Source: Pseudanabaena sp. lw0831 (lineage in GTDB: Bacteria > Cyanobacteriota > Cyanobacteriia > Pseudanabaenales > Pseudanabaenaceae). From it: 64,000 nt of DNA. The stretch covers positions 1 to 64,000 of the forward strand of contig NZ_BBJB01000048.1 of assembly GCF_016584665.1 (NCBI RefSeq). Reading direction: 5' to 3'. Below the pieces are notes generated by a model that worked only from the letters and a program-made list of their open reading frames with translations, was not told the DNA's origin and ran no database searches. Position 1 is the stretch's first letter. Every line of letters begins with the position of its first letter. Below, piece by piece: positions 44,703 to 53,809 of the stretch. The position numbers and the translations under genes are program-made.

Positions 44703-44878
44703 GGTTTATATAGATTACTCTCGACTTTTCGAGAGTAATCTATATAATGTATGTTTGGTACAATCACGCAATTTAGCCGATCGCAGCTTTAAGTCGGCAA
44801 GTGTAATGTATTGAAATTAAGATAGCCAAGAGTAGTTATAAAGCTATTCACTAGTTAGCCTAGGACGATTAGTCAAGT

Positions 44879-45943
44879 ATGCTTTCGATTGCCGAACTTG
44901 CCCATAAACGAGATCCAAAGGCGATCGCCGAAATTATTCGTCAGGAGTTACAGCCCCTTGACATCGAGCAGCTTTATGTTGCCGTAGATATTGTCGATAG
45001 TAGTTTAGAGCTACAAATTCGGACAGATTCTGCCATTGACAAAGAAAAACTGCTGACATTAGTACATAGCAAACTTCAAAATTTGCATATAGAATCATTA
45101 GCTAAATTTAGGATTCACTGTTGGCGCAATGATGAAGAAACGCACAAACAGCGCCTGCTATGGACGGAGCAATTTATGCTAGATCTTCCAAAATCATCAC
45201 TGACTCCATTTCCAGACATAGATCCAGATGTGAATAGTAAGCGACCAGAAACGCGATCGCCAGAGCCGCAACTTTCTAAGCATTCTGTCTTACAGAATGC
45301 GATCAAGAAAATTGCCCCAACAAATTCTCAAGCTCAAAAACATCTTCTAGCTGCTGATTTAGATCAGCAAGCTCTTGCGAATGGCTTAACAATTAAATCA
45401 ACTGATCTTGCCAAAGCTAATAGATCGCAGCTTCAGTCATCTGATAGTAATTATTGGCAGTTGTTGTTTGTAGGATTATCGATTGTCGCACTAGGATTGG
45501 GAATTGGTGCATCAGTCAGAGCAATTACATCAAAAACCGCTATTGAGTCAAGTTCTTCCTCATCATTAGCAACCCCATCAGTTGAGAATCAAGAAACAAA
45601 AAATACAACAACTACAACAAAAAGCACTCCTAGTCAGACTATCCAACCATCTGCCGCAACTACTCAAACTACACCTAAAGCTAATCCTTCTTCAGTTGCC
45701 CCGATCGCGAATCCAAATGAACAGGAACAAGTTATAACCTTGGAAAAGTTTAATCGCATTCAAAAAGGAATGACTATTGAGCAGGTGGAAAAAGTTTTTG
45801 GTACATCTGGCAAAGTTATTGCTGAGAATAATTCAAGCAACAGCATCGGACAGGTTTATTCTTGGAAAAATCCTCAGGGTAGTAATGCGATCATTGAGTT
45901 TAAAGATGGTCAAGTTGTGGCTAAAGCTCAAGCAGGTTTATAA
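44879..45943 (+). CDS. Membrane protein with SmpA/DUF3862-like C-terminus
   Basis: The 354-residue protein has an N-terminal conserved module (~1-110: SIAELAHKRDPKAIAEIIRQ, HCWRNDEETHKQRLLWTEQF), a polar linker, one membrane helix (~200-220), a long Ser/Thr/Pro-rich disordered segment, and a C-terminal domain (~290-350: ITLEKFNRIQKGMTIEQVEK, VFGTSGKVIAENN) with the KGMTxxQVxxxFG pattern of SmpA/BamE/DUF3862 folds. Those domains bind proteins at membranes. I cannot name the protein. Confidence 0.75.
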   Translation: MLSIAELAHKRDPKAIAEIIRQELQPLDIEQLYVAVDIVDSSLELQIRTDSAIDKEKLLTLVHSKLQNLHIESLAKFRIHCWRNDEETHKQRLLWTEQFMLDLPKSSLTPFPDIDPDVNSKRPETRSPEPQLSKHSVLQNAIKKIAPTNSQAQKHLLAADLDQQALANGLTIKSTDLAKANRSQLQSSDSNYWQLLFVGLSIVALGLGIGASVRAITSKTAIESSSSSSLATPSVENQETKNTTTTTKSTPSQTIQPSAATTQTTPKANPSSVAPIANPNEQEQVITLEKFNRIQKGMTIEQVEKVFGTSGKVIAENNSSNSIGQVYSWKNPQGSNAIIEFKDGQVVAKAQAGL

Positions 45944-45980
45944 AAAAGAGAGAGGGCGCAAAGCGCCCTCTCTCTTTTTT
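45942..45980 (+). terminator. Terminator after the SmpA-like gene
   Basis: Perfect 18-bp arms (AAAAAAGAGAGAGGGCGC), loop AAA, ending in six Ts. It includes the gene's stop region. Confidence 0.85.
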
Positions 45981-46078
45981 GTTGCTATTGCTATAAAATT
46001 ACATATTGGGTAGCTAACTAATTTCTTGATTCAGACAGCTAGAAAAACCCAGTAAAAGCCTCGTGGGAGAAAAATTTT

Positions 46079-46720
46079 TTGGGTATCGATTTACGCAGCT
46101 ATGTCTACTTAGACAATCTTCAAAAACAACATGCTGCTTACTTAGGAACGATCGCACAAGGATTTTTACCCTTACCAGGTGACACCTCCCTCTGGATCGA
46201 AATTTCCCCAGGTGTTGAAATTAACCGCATTACTGACGTTGCTCTAAAATCAACTTCAGTACGTCCAGGTGTGCAAATTGTTGAGCGTTTGTATGGACTA
46301 CTAGAAATTCATTCGGCAAGTCAAGGGGAAACCCAAGCCGCAGGTCGGGCTATTTTAGAGATGCTGGGCGTGACCGAAGAAGATCGGATTAAGCCAAGAT
46401 TGTTATCTAGTCAAATTATTCGCAATATTGACGCACATCAAACCCAGTTAATTAATCGCTTTCGGCGAGGGCAGATGTTGCTGTCTGGGCAAACCCTGTA
46501 CATCATGGAAGTGGAACCCGCTGCCTATGCGGCTCTTGCGGCTAATGAAGCTGAAAAAGCTGCCTCGATTAATATTCTGGAAATTGTCGCCGTAGGTAGC
46601 TTTGGGCGTTTATATCTCGGTGGCGAAGAGCGAGATATTATGGCAGCTTCGGAGGCGGTGTTGAATACGATTAACAATGTTAAAGGTCGTGATGTGTACG
46701 GTATCCATCTCAAAGAGTAA
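46079..46720 (+). CDS. Protein with two BMC-type microcompartment domains
   Basis: The 213-residue protein starts at a TTG (TTGGGTATCGAT), with GGGAG 8-12 bases upstream as a ribosome-binding site; no closer ATG exists. Two domains of BMC shell-protein type can be seen: ~50-95 ([40 protein letters not shown]) and ~160-205 ([40 protein letters not shown]). Tandem BMC proteins form pseudohexamers. This one is distinct from CcmK/CcmO in sequence and lies far from any carboxysome gene in this window. Function is not known. Confidence 0.75.
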   Translation: MGIDLRSYVYLDNLQKQHAAYLGTIAQGFLPLPGDTSLWIEISPGVEINRITDVALKSTSVRPGVQIVERLYGLLEIHSASQGETQAAGRAILEMLGVTEEDRIKPRLLSSQIIRNIDAHQTQLINRFRRGQMLLSGQTLYIMEVEPAAYAALAANEAEKAASINILEIVAVGSFGRLYLGGEERDIMAASEAVLNTINNVKGRDVYGIHLKE

Positions 46721-46739
46721 TCAAAATTTGCGAAGAATA

Positions 46740-46794
46740 AACCCAAACCCGTAAGGTTGCTCCCCTGCGGGGAGCAACCTTACGGGTTTGGGTT
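46740..46794. terminator. Perfect 26-bp-arm hairpin between convergent genes
   Basis: Arms AACCCAAACCCGTAAGGTTG... with loop TGC. It lies between the BMC-domain gene and the zinc-ribbon gene and overlaps the latter's stop codon. Confidence 0.75.
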
Positions 46795-47083
46795 AGAGAT
46801 CATCTTCCCAGCCACAGCAATTACAGCGCCATTGTTCAGGTGGAATCCGCATTCGGGAAAAGGCTGTGCGGCATTCTGGACATTTACCTGTAAAGATGGG
46901 ATGCCAGCCACATTCTGTTTCCATGGCGGGATCATAACTATGGGGATCGTCAGGTTCCCACAATTCCGCTGAGACAAAATCTGAGCAATGTCCCCACTCT
47001 GGCCCGTAAGGATGTACTGCACAGACCAAAAGTTGGCTGTGAGAGTAAAAATTACAGCGATCGCACAGAGATATTTTTGCCAT
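46793..47083 (-). CDS. Small cysteine-rich zinc-binding-type protein
   Basis: The 96-residue protein has paired cysteines: SLCDRCNF at the N-terminus, then GKCPECRTAF and WRCNCCGWEDD near the C-terminus. These are consistent with zinc ribbons. The middle is rich in Trp/Pro/His (CAVHPYGPEWGHCSDFV). It is conserved-looking and compact, but I do not know its function. The longer upstream ORF on the same strand in another frame is a shadow. Confidence 0.7.
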   Translation of the reverse strand: MAKISLCDRCNFYSHSQLLVCAVHPYGPEWGHCSDFVSAELWEPDDPHSYDPAMETECGWHPIFTGKCPECRTAFSRMRIPPEQWRCNCCGWEDDL

Positions 47084-47279
47084 AGATGTATTTTATCGCT
47101 TTCGCCAGTCTTGTTAGCATATACAGCAATTTGCTTTCAAATCCGCCACAATAAAACCCATTGCGGGGCTACGCCCTGCGACCCTTTTTGTGGTGGGTTT
47201 GATCGATAACTGCTGTAAAACCCAAAAAGCTTGAGGCGGCGCTTCGCGCAGTCTCAAGCTTTTTGGGTTTTGATTTGGG
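47084..47279. other. Intergenic region with two hairpins
   Basis: A hairpin of the AAAACCCA family lies at about 47144-47200 (imperfect), and another at 47217-47271 (arms AAAACCCAAAAAGCTTGAG, loop imperfect). They separate the zinc-ribbon gene and the DUF3084 gene on the minus strand. No gene is seen. Confidence 0.5.
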
Positions 47280-48644
47280 TTAACTAAATCGAGCAATTTC
47301 AATACCATTTTGACGAATTACTAGCTCTAAAATCAGTGAGCTAGCAGGGAAAATAGCTTCCTTAGCTACAGCCCTAATTTCGTAGGGAGACTTAAGTTCG
47401 CTCACTACTTTAAAAAGCTCGGTCAATGCGTCAGGAGGAAAATTGCCGACTTTGCCTGTAAGTGGATTAGCTAGGACTCCCTCACGACGAGCGCGAAAAC
47501 TAACTAACAAAAATAGTTGCTCAATTCTCGACGCAAGAGCCTGTGGCGATAGGTCAGTGGTAAATTGTAAGGAGGCAATTTCAGCACCTGCGGCAAATAT
47601 TTGGCGGTTTAGGGTCACATCAGCAGCGATCGCAACTCTGGTCTCGCGTTTTAGAAAATTACCAGCAGAAAGAATCCGAATCACATAGCTTTTTCCGTCT
47701 TTGATCCGATTGAGCAGTCCTTCGATCTGCGCCTCTGTAATTTTAATGACTGGTTCTTGGGGAGCTTGATCGGGGAGGAAATCTAATAGTTCTCGGGCAT
47801 TCCGCTCGGCTTGGAGTAGTAGTTGGGTACTGGCTTGACGTAACTCAGCTTGGCTAAGATTTGGACGCACAACCCCTATCGATAAAATTTGATCGGCAAA
47901 AATAGCGACGTTACCCTTACGTAAGGCTTCAAGACTAATCAGCAATTGCTCACGGGCGGATTCTAGAGAGGCAACTTCTGAGCCAAGAGCTACCCGTTGT
48001 TTTTCGATTTCCACTAAGCGCTGTTCTGATTCATCGACTCTTTGTTTGAGCGTTTCGCGATCCCGAGAAATACTGGCTAGCTCTGTGGAAATTCGCTCTT
48101 TTTCATCCCGAAGCTGCTTACTTTCGGCTTGGAGATTTTCTTGCTCGGCACTCAAACTCTTGATGCGATCGCGCAGGTCGGCTTCCTGCTGCGAGGCTTT
48201 TTGCAATTGCTCGTCAGCTTTTTCAAATTTGCTTTCCACTGACTGTAACAAAGCCTGCGTCTCTGACTGTTTCCGCAGAGCTTGGACTAACGACTTGTTA
48301 ATTTCCCCTAACCGTTGTTGCGCTTTTTCCTGTTCAGTTTTCGCGGCATTTAGCTCAGTTTCGATTTTTTGCTTTTGTTCTTGGCTACTAGATAGCTCCG
48401 AGCGAATACTCTCAAGGCGAAACAATCCATCCCTGAGCTGTCCGTTTAGTAGCAATAAAATTCCTAAGGTTGAGGCAGAGATCATTCCGCCTGTGGCGAT
48501 CGTGACGACTGTGGCGGTGTCACGCGGTCTCAATTTGAATATACTAAGCCGCGCTTTTCCAACCTTAGTGCCAATGCGATCGCCTAAAGTTGCGATCATG
48601 CCTCCTAAGATCAAAATCGCTAAAATCAGCGTATATCCAGCCAT
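47280..48644 (-). CDS. DUF3084 coiled-coil membrane protein
   Basis: The 454-residue protein has two N-terminal membrane segments (~1-20 and ~45-70, VVTIATGGMISASTLGILLL), then ~170 residues of coiled coil (ELSSSQEQKQKIETELNAAK and following), and a conserved globular end (~260-450) with FADQILSIGVVRPNLSQAEL and YVIRILSAGNFLKRE. This matches the cyanobacterial DUF3084 family, which is membrane associated. Its function is not established. It is divergent from MoxR across a palindrome-containing gap. Confidence 0.92.
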   Translation of the reverse strand: MAGYTLILAILILGGMIATLGDRIGTKVGKARLSIFKLRPRDTATVVTIATGGMISASTLGILLLLNGQLRDGLFRLESIRSELSSSQEQKQKIETELNAAKTEQEKAQQRLGEINKSLVQALRKQSETQALLQSVESKFEKADEQLQKASQQEADLRDRIKSLSAEQENLQAESKQLRDEKERISTELASISRDRETLKQRVDESEQRLVEIEKQRVALGSEVASLESAREQLLISLEALRKGNVAIFADQILSIGVVRPNLSQAELRQASTQLLLQAERNARELLDFLPDQAPQEPVIKITEAQIEGLLNRIKDGKSYVIRILSAGNFLKRETRVAIAADVTLNRQIFAAGAEIASLQFTTDLSPQALASRIEQLFLLVSFRARREGVLANPLTGKVGNFPPDALTELFKVVSELKSPYEIRAVAKEAIFPASSLILELVIRQNGIEIARFS

Positions 48645-48686
48645 GTAACTCCTAAGTCCTCACACTGTTGATTTTAGCAGATCCAC

Positions 48687-48740
48687 GCCCACGAAAGCAG
48701 TAGAGGCAATTCATGAATTGCCTCTACTGCTTTCGTGGGC
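48687..48740. repeat. 54-bp perfect palindrome in a divergent promoter gap
   Basis: Each arm is 27 bp; the centre is GGCAATTCATGAATTGCC. It lies between divergent DUF3084 and MoxR genes, so it cannot be an ordinary terminator for either. The central motif is like the one at 32942-32981, so it is a repeated unit. Confidence 0.75.
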
Positions 48741-48799
48741 AAGCGAGCCGCAATAGGCTAGTATGACAAGTATTGCAAAATTCGATCTTCACAAGCTTG

Positions 48800-49747
48800 A
48801 TGGGGAACATGGAAAAGCAACTCAAAGTACAACAATTAGTTGACAATCTGGCGAAGGCGATCGTTGGCAAAGATGAAGCCATTCAACTGGTCTTGGTGGC
48901 ACTATTTTCTGGCGGTCATGCCTTACTAGAAGATGTGCCTGGGGTCGGCAAGACTTTACTCGCCAAATCACTGGCTGCTTCTATATCTGGAAAATTTCAG
49001 CGTGTGCAATGTACTCCCGATCTATTGCCCACTGACATTACGGGGACAAATATCTGGAATCCCCAAAAAGGTGAGTTTCAGTTTTTGCCAGGACCAGTAT
49101 TTGCAAATGTTTTGCTGGCTGATGAAATCAATCGGGCGACCCCACGCACCCAGTCAGCATTGTTAGAGGTAATGGAAGAGAGTCAAGTCACCGTTGATGG
49201 TATATCACGTAAAGTTCCCTCACCATTTTTTGCGATCGCCACTCAAAACCCCATCGAATATCAAGGCACTTTCCCATTGCCAGAGGCACAACTTGATCGC
49301 TTTGCCCTGTCCTTTAGTATTGGCTATCCCAATGAAGCGGAAGAGCTAGAAATGCTGAAAAGGATGCAAATTGGGAAAATTGGTTCAGCTCAATTAGAAG
49401 CATGTATCACCCCTGAAGAAGTACTAGAGATTCGTCAACTCTGCACTCAAGTCCCTGTTAGTGATGCGACTAGCCAGTACATTGTGAATATTGTCCGTGC
49501 TACTCGTAATGATGAAGAAATTACCCTTGGCGTGAGTCCTAGAGGTACAACAGCGTTGTTGCGATCGGCTCAGAGTTATGCCTTTATTCGACAAATGCTC
49601 GATCTCGATCGCAAGTCTGATTATGTCCTACCTGATGATGTGAAGTTTCTTGCCCCCTATGTTTTAGGTCATCGAATTATGGCAGCAGGAAGGCGATCTC
49701 CGAAGAAGATCGTTCAGCGATTACTAGATGTTGTACCTGTTCCTTAA
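48800..49747 (+). CDS. MoxR-family AAA+ ATPase
   Basis: I start at ATG 48800 (MGNMEKQLKVQQ); 48809 is an alternative and a TTG at 48773 is less likely. The ~315-residue protein has Walker A (EDVPGVGKTLLAKSLAA), Walker B (VLLADEINRATPRTQSALLE), a sensor 1 (FFAIATQNPIEYQGTFPLPE) and LDRFALSFSIGYP. This is MoxR, a chaperone-type ATPase that usually acts with a von Willebrand A-domain protein. No such partner is nearby. Full length. Confidence 0.94.
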   Translation: MGNMEKQLKVQQLVDNLAKAIVGKDEAIQLVLVALFSGGHALLEDVPGVGKTLLAKSLAASISGKFQRVQCTPDLLPTDITGTNIWNPQKGEFQFLPGPVFANVLLADEINRATPRTQSALLEVMEESQVTVDGISRKVPSPFFAIATQNPIEYQGTFPLPEAQLDRFALSFSIGYPNEAEELEMLKRMQIGKIGSAQLEACITPEEVLEIRQLCTQVPVSDATSQYIVNIVRATRNDEEITLGVSPRGTTALLRSAQSYAFIRQMLDLDRKSDYVLPDDVKFLAPYVLGHRIMAAGRRSPKKIVQRLLDVVPVP

Positions 49748-49760
49748 TTTATGACTTGAG

Positions 49761-49811
49761 ATTTGGAAGCGATCGCATTTCCCTAAATCTACAGTGCGAT
49801 CGCTTCCAAAT
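49761..49811. terminator. Hairpin between MoxR and Uma2 genes with HIP1 in the arms
   Basis: Arms ATTTGGAAGCGATCGCA and TGCGATCGCTTCCAAAT are 17 bp with a 17-base loop. It lies between two convergent genes. Confidence 0.6.
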
Positions 49812-49852
49812 CATTTCCATATAAATCACTTTTATTTATTACCTCTAGATCA

Positions 49853-50425
49853 CTACTTAAAAGACACTCGCTTGTACAGATCCATTAGACTAATTTCAAA
49901 ATTCACTGACTCTAGTTTTAGAACTGCATCTTCACCTACATAGTCAGCTAAGATCCATTTACCATCAGTCTGTTTTGCATATTGTTCCACTCCATAGCTA
50001 GTTTGCTCGACTAAGATATATTCTTTGAAACTAGGAATAGAGCGATAAAGCTTAAATTTATTTTCACGATCATATTCACCGGTTGAATTAGAGAGAACTT
50101 CTACAATTAAGCAGGGATTAGTAATCCCAGTCTGTTTCTCATCAGTAAAAATTGGCTGTCCCTCAACCACTATCACGTCAGGATAAGCGTAACGCTTCTG
50201 ATCTGGCATCCATAGACGCATATCACTCATAAAGACAGCGTTATCTAAATCTTCTAGTGCTAACAAAATTCGAGCCAAAAATTTAGCAGTCAAAATATTA
50301 TGAGTTGCCGTTGCTCCTTCCATAGGCATGATATCTCCGTTGACAAATTCACTTTTAAACTCGGCTTTTTCTTCTAGTTCGAGATATTCATCTACGGTGA
50401 AGCGCTTAGTTGTTGCAAGTACCAT
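49853..50425 (-). CDS. Uma2-family protein (DUF820, PD-(D/E)XK fold)
   Basis: The 190-residue protein has the Uma2 pattern: FTVDEYLELEEKAEFKSEFV, NGDIMPMEGATATHN, the PDVIVVEG segment near residue 78, CLIVEVLSNSTGEYDRENKF and YRSIPSFKEYILVEQ. The folds are those of restriction-type endonucleases, with the PD and ExL-type positions in place. These genes are very abundant in cyanobacteria and may be mobile; the function is unproven. Confidence 0.93.
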   Translation of the reverse strand: MVLATTKRFTVDEYLELEEKAEFKSEFVNGDIMPMEGATATHNILTAKFLARILLALEDLDNAVFMSDMRLWMPDQKRYAYPDVIVVEGQPIFTDEKQTGITNPCLIVEVLSNSTGEYDRENKFKLYRSIPSFKEYILVEQTSYGVEQYAKQTDGKWILADYVGEDAVLKLESVNFEISLMDLYKRVSFK

Positions 50426-50505
50426 GAGTTATTAGCCTCCCAACTTTGATTTAATTATATCCAAAGGTTGACGCTTTGCTCTGACCTTCACAGTTAGAGC
50501 CAGAT

Positions 50506-50542
50506 AAAATATTGCGGTGGGCTTCTCTCGCCGCAATATTTT
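50506..50542. terminator. Short hairpin upstream of the Uma2 gene
   Basis: Arms AAAATATTGCGG pair across a CTCTCG-containing loop. It lies between divergent Uma2 and cyclase-NACHT genes. Confidence 0.45.
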
Positions 50543-50647
50543 TGGATTTTATATTGTGATACGGATCGCATTTTTAAGTGATATATCTCATCGTGTAACG
50601 ACAAGGAAGATATGATACTTTGAAATAAGTACAAATCACCAAGTGCT

Positions 50648-52900
50648 ATGGATATCCCCCTTTCCCAGACAAGAGGACAGCAAACACTAGCGGCGATCGC
50701 CTTTAGCGACATTGTTGGATTTAGCGCTCGAATGGGAAAGGACGAAATACATACGCTAAGTTTAGTGGAACGTGACTTTCAGTTTATGACTGAACTATGT
50801 CAAAAGTTTACTGGCAGGGTGCTAAAAACTACAGGTGACGGTTTACTAATGTATTTTGTTAGTGCTGTCCAAGCCGTTGATTGTACTCGCGAGATGCAAA
50901 CTGAGTTTGCGAAGTCTGCGAATATTTTGCCTAAAAATGATGTCCTCGCACATCGGATTGGGATTCATTTGGGTGATGTCTTCTTTAATGAAACCGATGT
51001 AATGGGTAATGGAGTAAACATCGCGGCGCGGCTTCAGGCAAAAGCTGAGGTTGGCGGTATTTGTATTTCTCAAACTGTCTATGATGTTGTTAAAAATCGC
51101 CTAGAGCTAGATGTTACTTATCTTGGTGAATTAGAACTAAAAAATATTCAAGAACCAATTCCCGCTTATAACGTTTTAATTCCTTTTTTAGATCCTTCTT
51201 TGCATAGCGATCGCCAAGATATAGCTGCTAAATCGCCCAAATCATCTCGACAAATAACTCAACAAGGCTATCGCGATCGCCAAATCATGCTGAATAAAAT
51301 ACGAAACTTTTGGGTTGAGGGTGTTTTAGAGACATCGATTCATGATAAGGCGCTGATCGAATTGGGTTTGCAAATAAGATTAGATGCGATCGCGCATCCG
51401 TGGCATATAGAATGGGCGACCTCTGATGAAGCGAGGAAGCCTTTGCCAACAGGTACAAAAGCAATTAATCAATTTGATCGCCTTGGCACTGGTCGAACCC
51501 TCTTGATTTTGGGCGATCCAGGGGCGGGTAAAACGACAACGCTATTGGAACTGACGCGAGAATTGATTGTCCGAGCAGAGCGAGATAGTGAATTACCGAT
51601 GCCAATTGTGTTTAACCTTTCGTCATGGCAAGACAAGCAGAGCTTAGCTGACTGGATGGTATTGGAACTGAACACAAAGTACCAAGTTCCGAAAAAGATT
51701 GGGAAATCATGGGTGAGCGAACAGCAGTTACTGGCGATGTTGGATGGTTTGGATGAGGTGAGTAGCGATCGCCGCAATGCTTGTGTGGAGGCAATCAATC
51801 GCTTTCATGGTGAATATGGACAGACGGAAATCGTGGTATGCAGTCGGATGAAGGACTATGAGGCTTTGGCTCAGCGATTGCAGTTTCAGGGTGCGATTTT
51901 CATTCAGCCCTTAGAGGAATCGCAGGTATTTGAATATTTCGATCGCCTTGGTGCTGAGTTGGAGGGTGTGCGGGAAATGCTGACTACGGATGCGAAGTTA
52001 TTGGAGTTGGCGAAGACTCCTTTGATGGCGAATATTATGGCGATCGCATATCGCGGTATGTCGGTGACAGATTTGATCAAGATGAGTCTATCGGAAAACC
52101 ATGTGCAGCATTTGTTTGATACTTATATCGACCGTATGCTAAGGCGAAGACCTGACAAGAGTTATGCGCCAAGTAAGGTGAAGCGGTGGTTGGGGTTTCT
52201 GGCTAGGCAGTTAAAGAATGAGTCGCAAACTGTTTTTTTGATTGAGAGAATCCAGCCGAGTTGGTTAACTGGAAATGCCAGAGCAATTTATGCCACTTTA
52301 ACAGCGATTATTCTAGCTCCGATTATTTCCCTGATCGTTTTGCCTAGTTCTATCGGAATATTGATTCAACTAACAACGTCAAATACTCTAGCTGAAGCAG
52401 ATAAATATTTTAGGAGCTTTGGGGGTGAACTTCCCGCATTTGCTGCGACGTTTATACTTACAGATAAAGAACGATTATATTTAGGAGTCCTTTGTGGTTC
52501 TCTTCTAATTGGATTTGTTGTTGCGATATTGTGGGGACTTACCATTAGATTCAACAACAAAAAAATTAGTAAAATCGACATTCTTATCCGTTCGATAGCT
52601 TGTTCATTCATAGTTTGTGGGCTAGGAATCGCTCATATAATAAGCAGTCCACTCTGGATATTTTTATTTTTTTTGTTGGGCTTTCTAAGTAGTTTCATGA
52701 TTTTCGACATACTAGAAAGACCAATTAAACCAACTGAAACTTTAAAATGGTCTTGGAAATCTTTTAAAGAAAATTTAACTATTGGGCGATCCATTGGGCT
52801 GATATTTGGATTGATTGCAGGATTACTTATAACATTGATTGATATTTCGGTGTTTATAAGTTTATTTACTTTGTTGTCTCCAATGGACACTATTAAATAG
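50648..52900 (+). CDS. Class III nucleotide cyclase fused to NACHT NTPase and membrane helices
   Basis: The 750-residue protein has a cyclase domain (~12-180) with all key residues: metal Asp21 (FSDIVGFSARM) and Asp64 (KTTGDGLLMYF), substrate-selecting Lys60 and Asp117, Asn124 and Arg128 (NGVNIAARLQ). It should be an active adenylate-type cyclase. A NACHT module follows at ~270-500: Walker A GDPGAGKTTTLLELT (289-), Walker B LLAMLDGLDEVSS, then sensor-type VVCSRMKDYEAL and a LAKTPLMANIMAIAYRG motif. A linker then leads to ~4-6 hydrophobic helices (~565-745). NACHT switches usually detect a trigger; coupling this to cAMP-type production is unusual. The protein looks truncated at the C-terminus, as the next ORF carries the rest. 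Confidence 0.88.
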   Translation: MDIPLSQTRGQQTLAAIAFSDIVGFSARMGKDEIHTLSLVERDFQFMTELCQKFTGRVLKTTGDGLLMYFVSAVQAVDCTREMQTEFAKSANILPKNDVLAHRIGIHLGDVFFNETDVMGNGVNIAARLQAKAEVGGICISQTVYDVVKNRLELDVTYLGELELKNIQEPIPAYNVLIPFLDPSLHSDRQDIAAKSPKSSRQITQQGYRDRQIMLNKIRNFWVEGVLETSIHDKALIELGLQIRLDAIAHPWHIEWATSDEARKPLPTGTKAINQFDRLGTGRTLLILGDPGAGKTTTLLELTRELIVRAERDSELPMPIVFNLSSWQDKQSLADWMVLELNTKYQVPKKIGKSWVSEQQLLAMLDGLDEVSSDRRNACVEAINRFHGEYGQTEIVVCSRMKDYEALAQRLQFQGAIFIQPLEESQVFEYFDRLGAELEGVREMLTTDAKLLELAKTPLMANIMAIAYRGMSVTDLIKMSLSENHVQHLFDTYIDRMLRRRPDKSYAPSKVKRWLGFLARQLKNESQTVFLIERIQPSWLTGNARAIYATLTAIILAPIISLIVLPSSIGILIQLTTSNTLAEADKYFRSFGGELPAFAATFILTDKERLYLGVLCGSLLIGFVVAILWGLTIRFNNKKISKIDILIRSIACSFIVCGLGIAHIISSPLWIFLFFLLGFLSSFMIFDILERPIKPTETLKWSWKSFKENLTIGRSIGLIFGLIAGLLITLIDISVFISLFTLLSPMDTIK

Positions 52901-52965
52901 CCTCAATTGTTTGATTTTAAAGTTTCTATCGTTTTTCATAATTAAACTCTCTGACTTATATAAGT

Positions 52966-53718
52966 ATGACTTTATTCCATATCATCTCCTTACTATTCTT
53001 AATGCTAATTAATTTATTAATCTGCGGACTTATTGGTCAGCTAATTGGATCTTTAATTAGCGGATTACTTGCTGGACTTGCTGGAACAGAGATCGAGCGA
53101 AGTACATTTCCAAATCAGGGTATAAGGCAGTCAATTTCTAACGGTATAATATTGGCGGTTATTGGTTCAGTTTTACTTTCATCTATATTTTCTCTATTTG
53201 GTTTGCCAAACCTAATAGGAATGGGTTTGGGACTACTGCTTGGTTTATTTGCATTAGAAGCAGCCTTAAAACATTTAGTTCTGAGGGTAGTCCTTTTTAT
53301 TGGCAGATGGAGTCCTTGGAACTATGCTGATTTTTTAAACTATTCTGTAAATAGTGTTCTTCTTCAAAGAATTGGTGGTGGATACATCTTTGTCCATAGG
53401 AGTTTGTTAGAGCATTTTGCGTCTCTTCCTATTGGTTATAGTATTAATCATCAACATCAATCGAGCGAACCTACATTCAAAAAAGGAAAGCGGTTAATAT
53501 CAACTGTTCTTATTTCGATCAGTTTAGCAATCGCTTGGAACGGATGGCAATCTTGGTTTGGCAGTAACGGCACTCCTACTGAATGTACGATCAGCACTAT
53601 ATCTGAGACAAGAAAAGGTGTTGTTCGGACTGCTACCTTTACACCTAATACTGATTGTGAAGCCATGCGTAAACTGGTGGAAGAAGGGAAACCATTACCA
53701 ACTATATCTCAACCCTAA
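52966..53718 (+). CDS. C-terminal half of NACHT membrane protein (split from preceding ORF)
   Basis: This 250-residue frame begins with membrane helices (ISLLFLMLINLLICGLIGQL) and contains segments normally found in one chain with NACHT: GTEIERSTFPNQGIRQSISN, then SPWNYADFLNYSVNSVLLQR, IGGGYIFVHRSLLEHFASLP. These end typical cyanobacterial NACHT-membrane proteins. It sits 66 bp after the upstream stop, in another frame, with TAA codons between, so a single frameshift does not restore the reading. It ends with another helix and a polar tail (GTPTECTISTISETRKGVVR). It could be a separate subunit or the remnant of a broken gene. Confidence 0.75.
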   Translation: MTLFHIISLLFLMLINLLICGLIGQLIGSLISGLLAGLAGTEIERSTFPNQGIRQSISNGIILAVIGSVLLSSIFSLFGLPNLIGMGLGLLLGLFALEAALKHLVLRVVLFIGRWSPWNYADFLNYSVNSVLLQRIGGGYIFVHRSLLEHFASLPIGYSINHQHQSSEPTFKKGKRLISTVLISISLAIAWNGWQSWFGSNGTPTECTISTISETRKGVVRTATFTPNTDCEAMRKLVEEGKPLPTISQP

Positions 53719-53809
53719 ATCTTGTTCCTGATTGGTTCTAGAGACATACCGCTGTTCACAAATTTGAATTTATAAGTTAAAACTTTGATTGAATGAAGTC
53801 AAGAAACAT

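Noticed and set aside
50648-52900. A Pycsar system
   Set aside because: The cyclase carries the usual adenine-selecting Lys60 and Asp117, and no separate cNMP-binding effector gene lies next to it.
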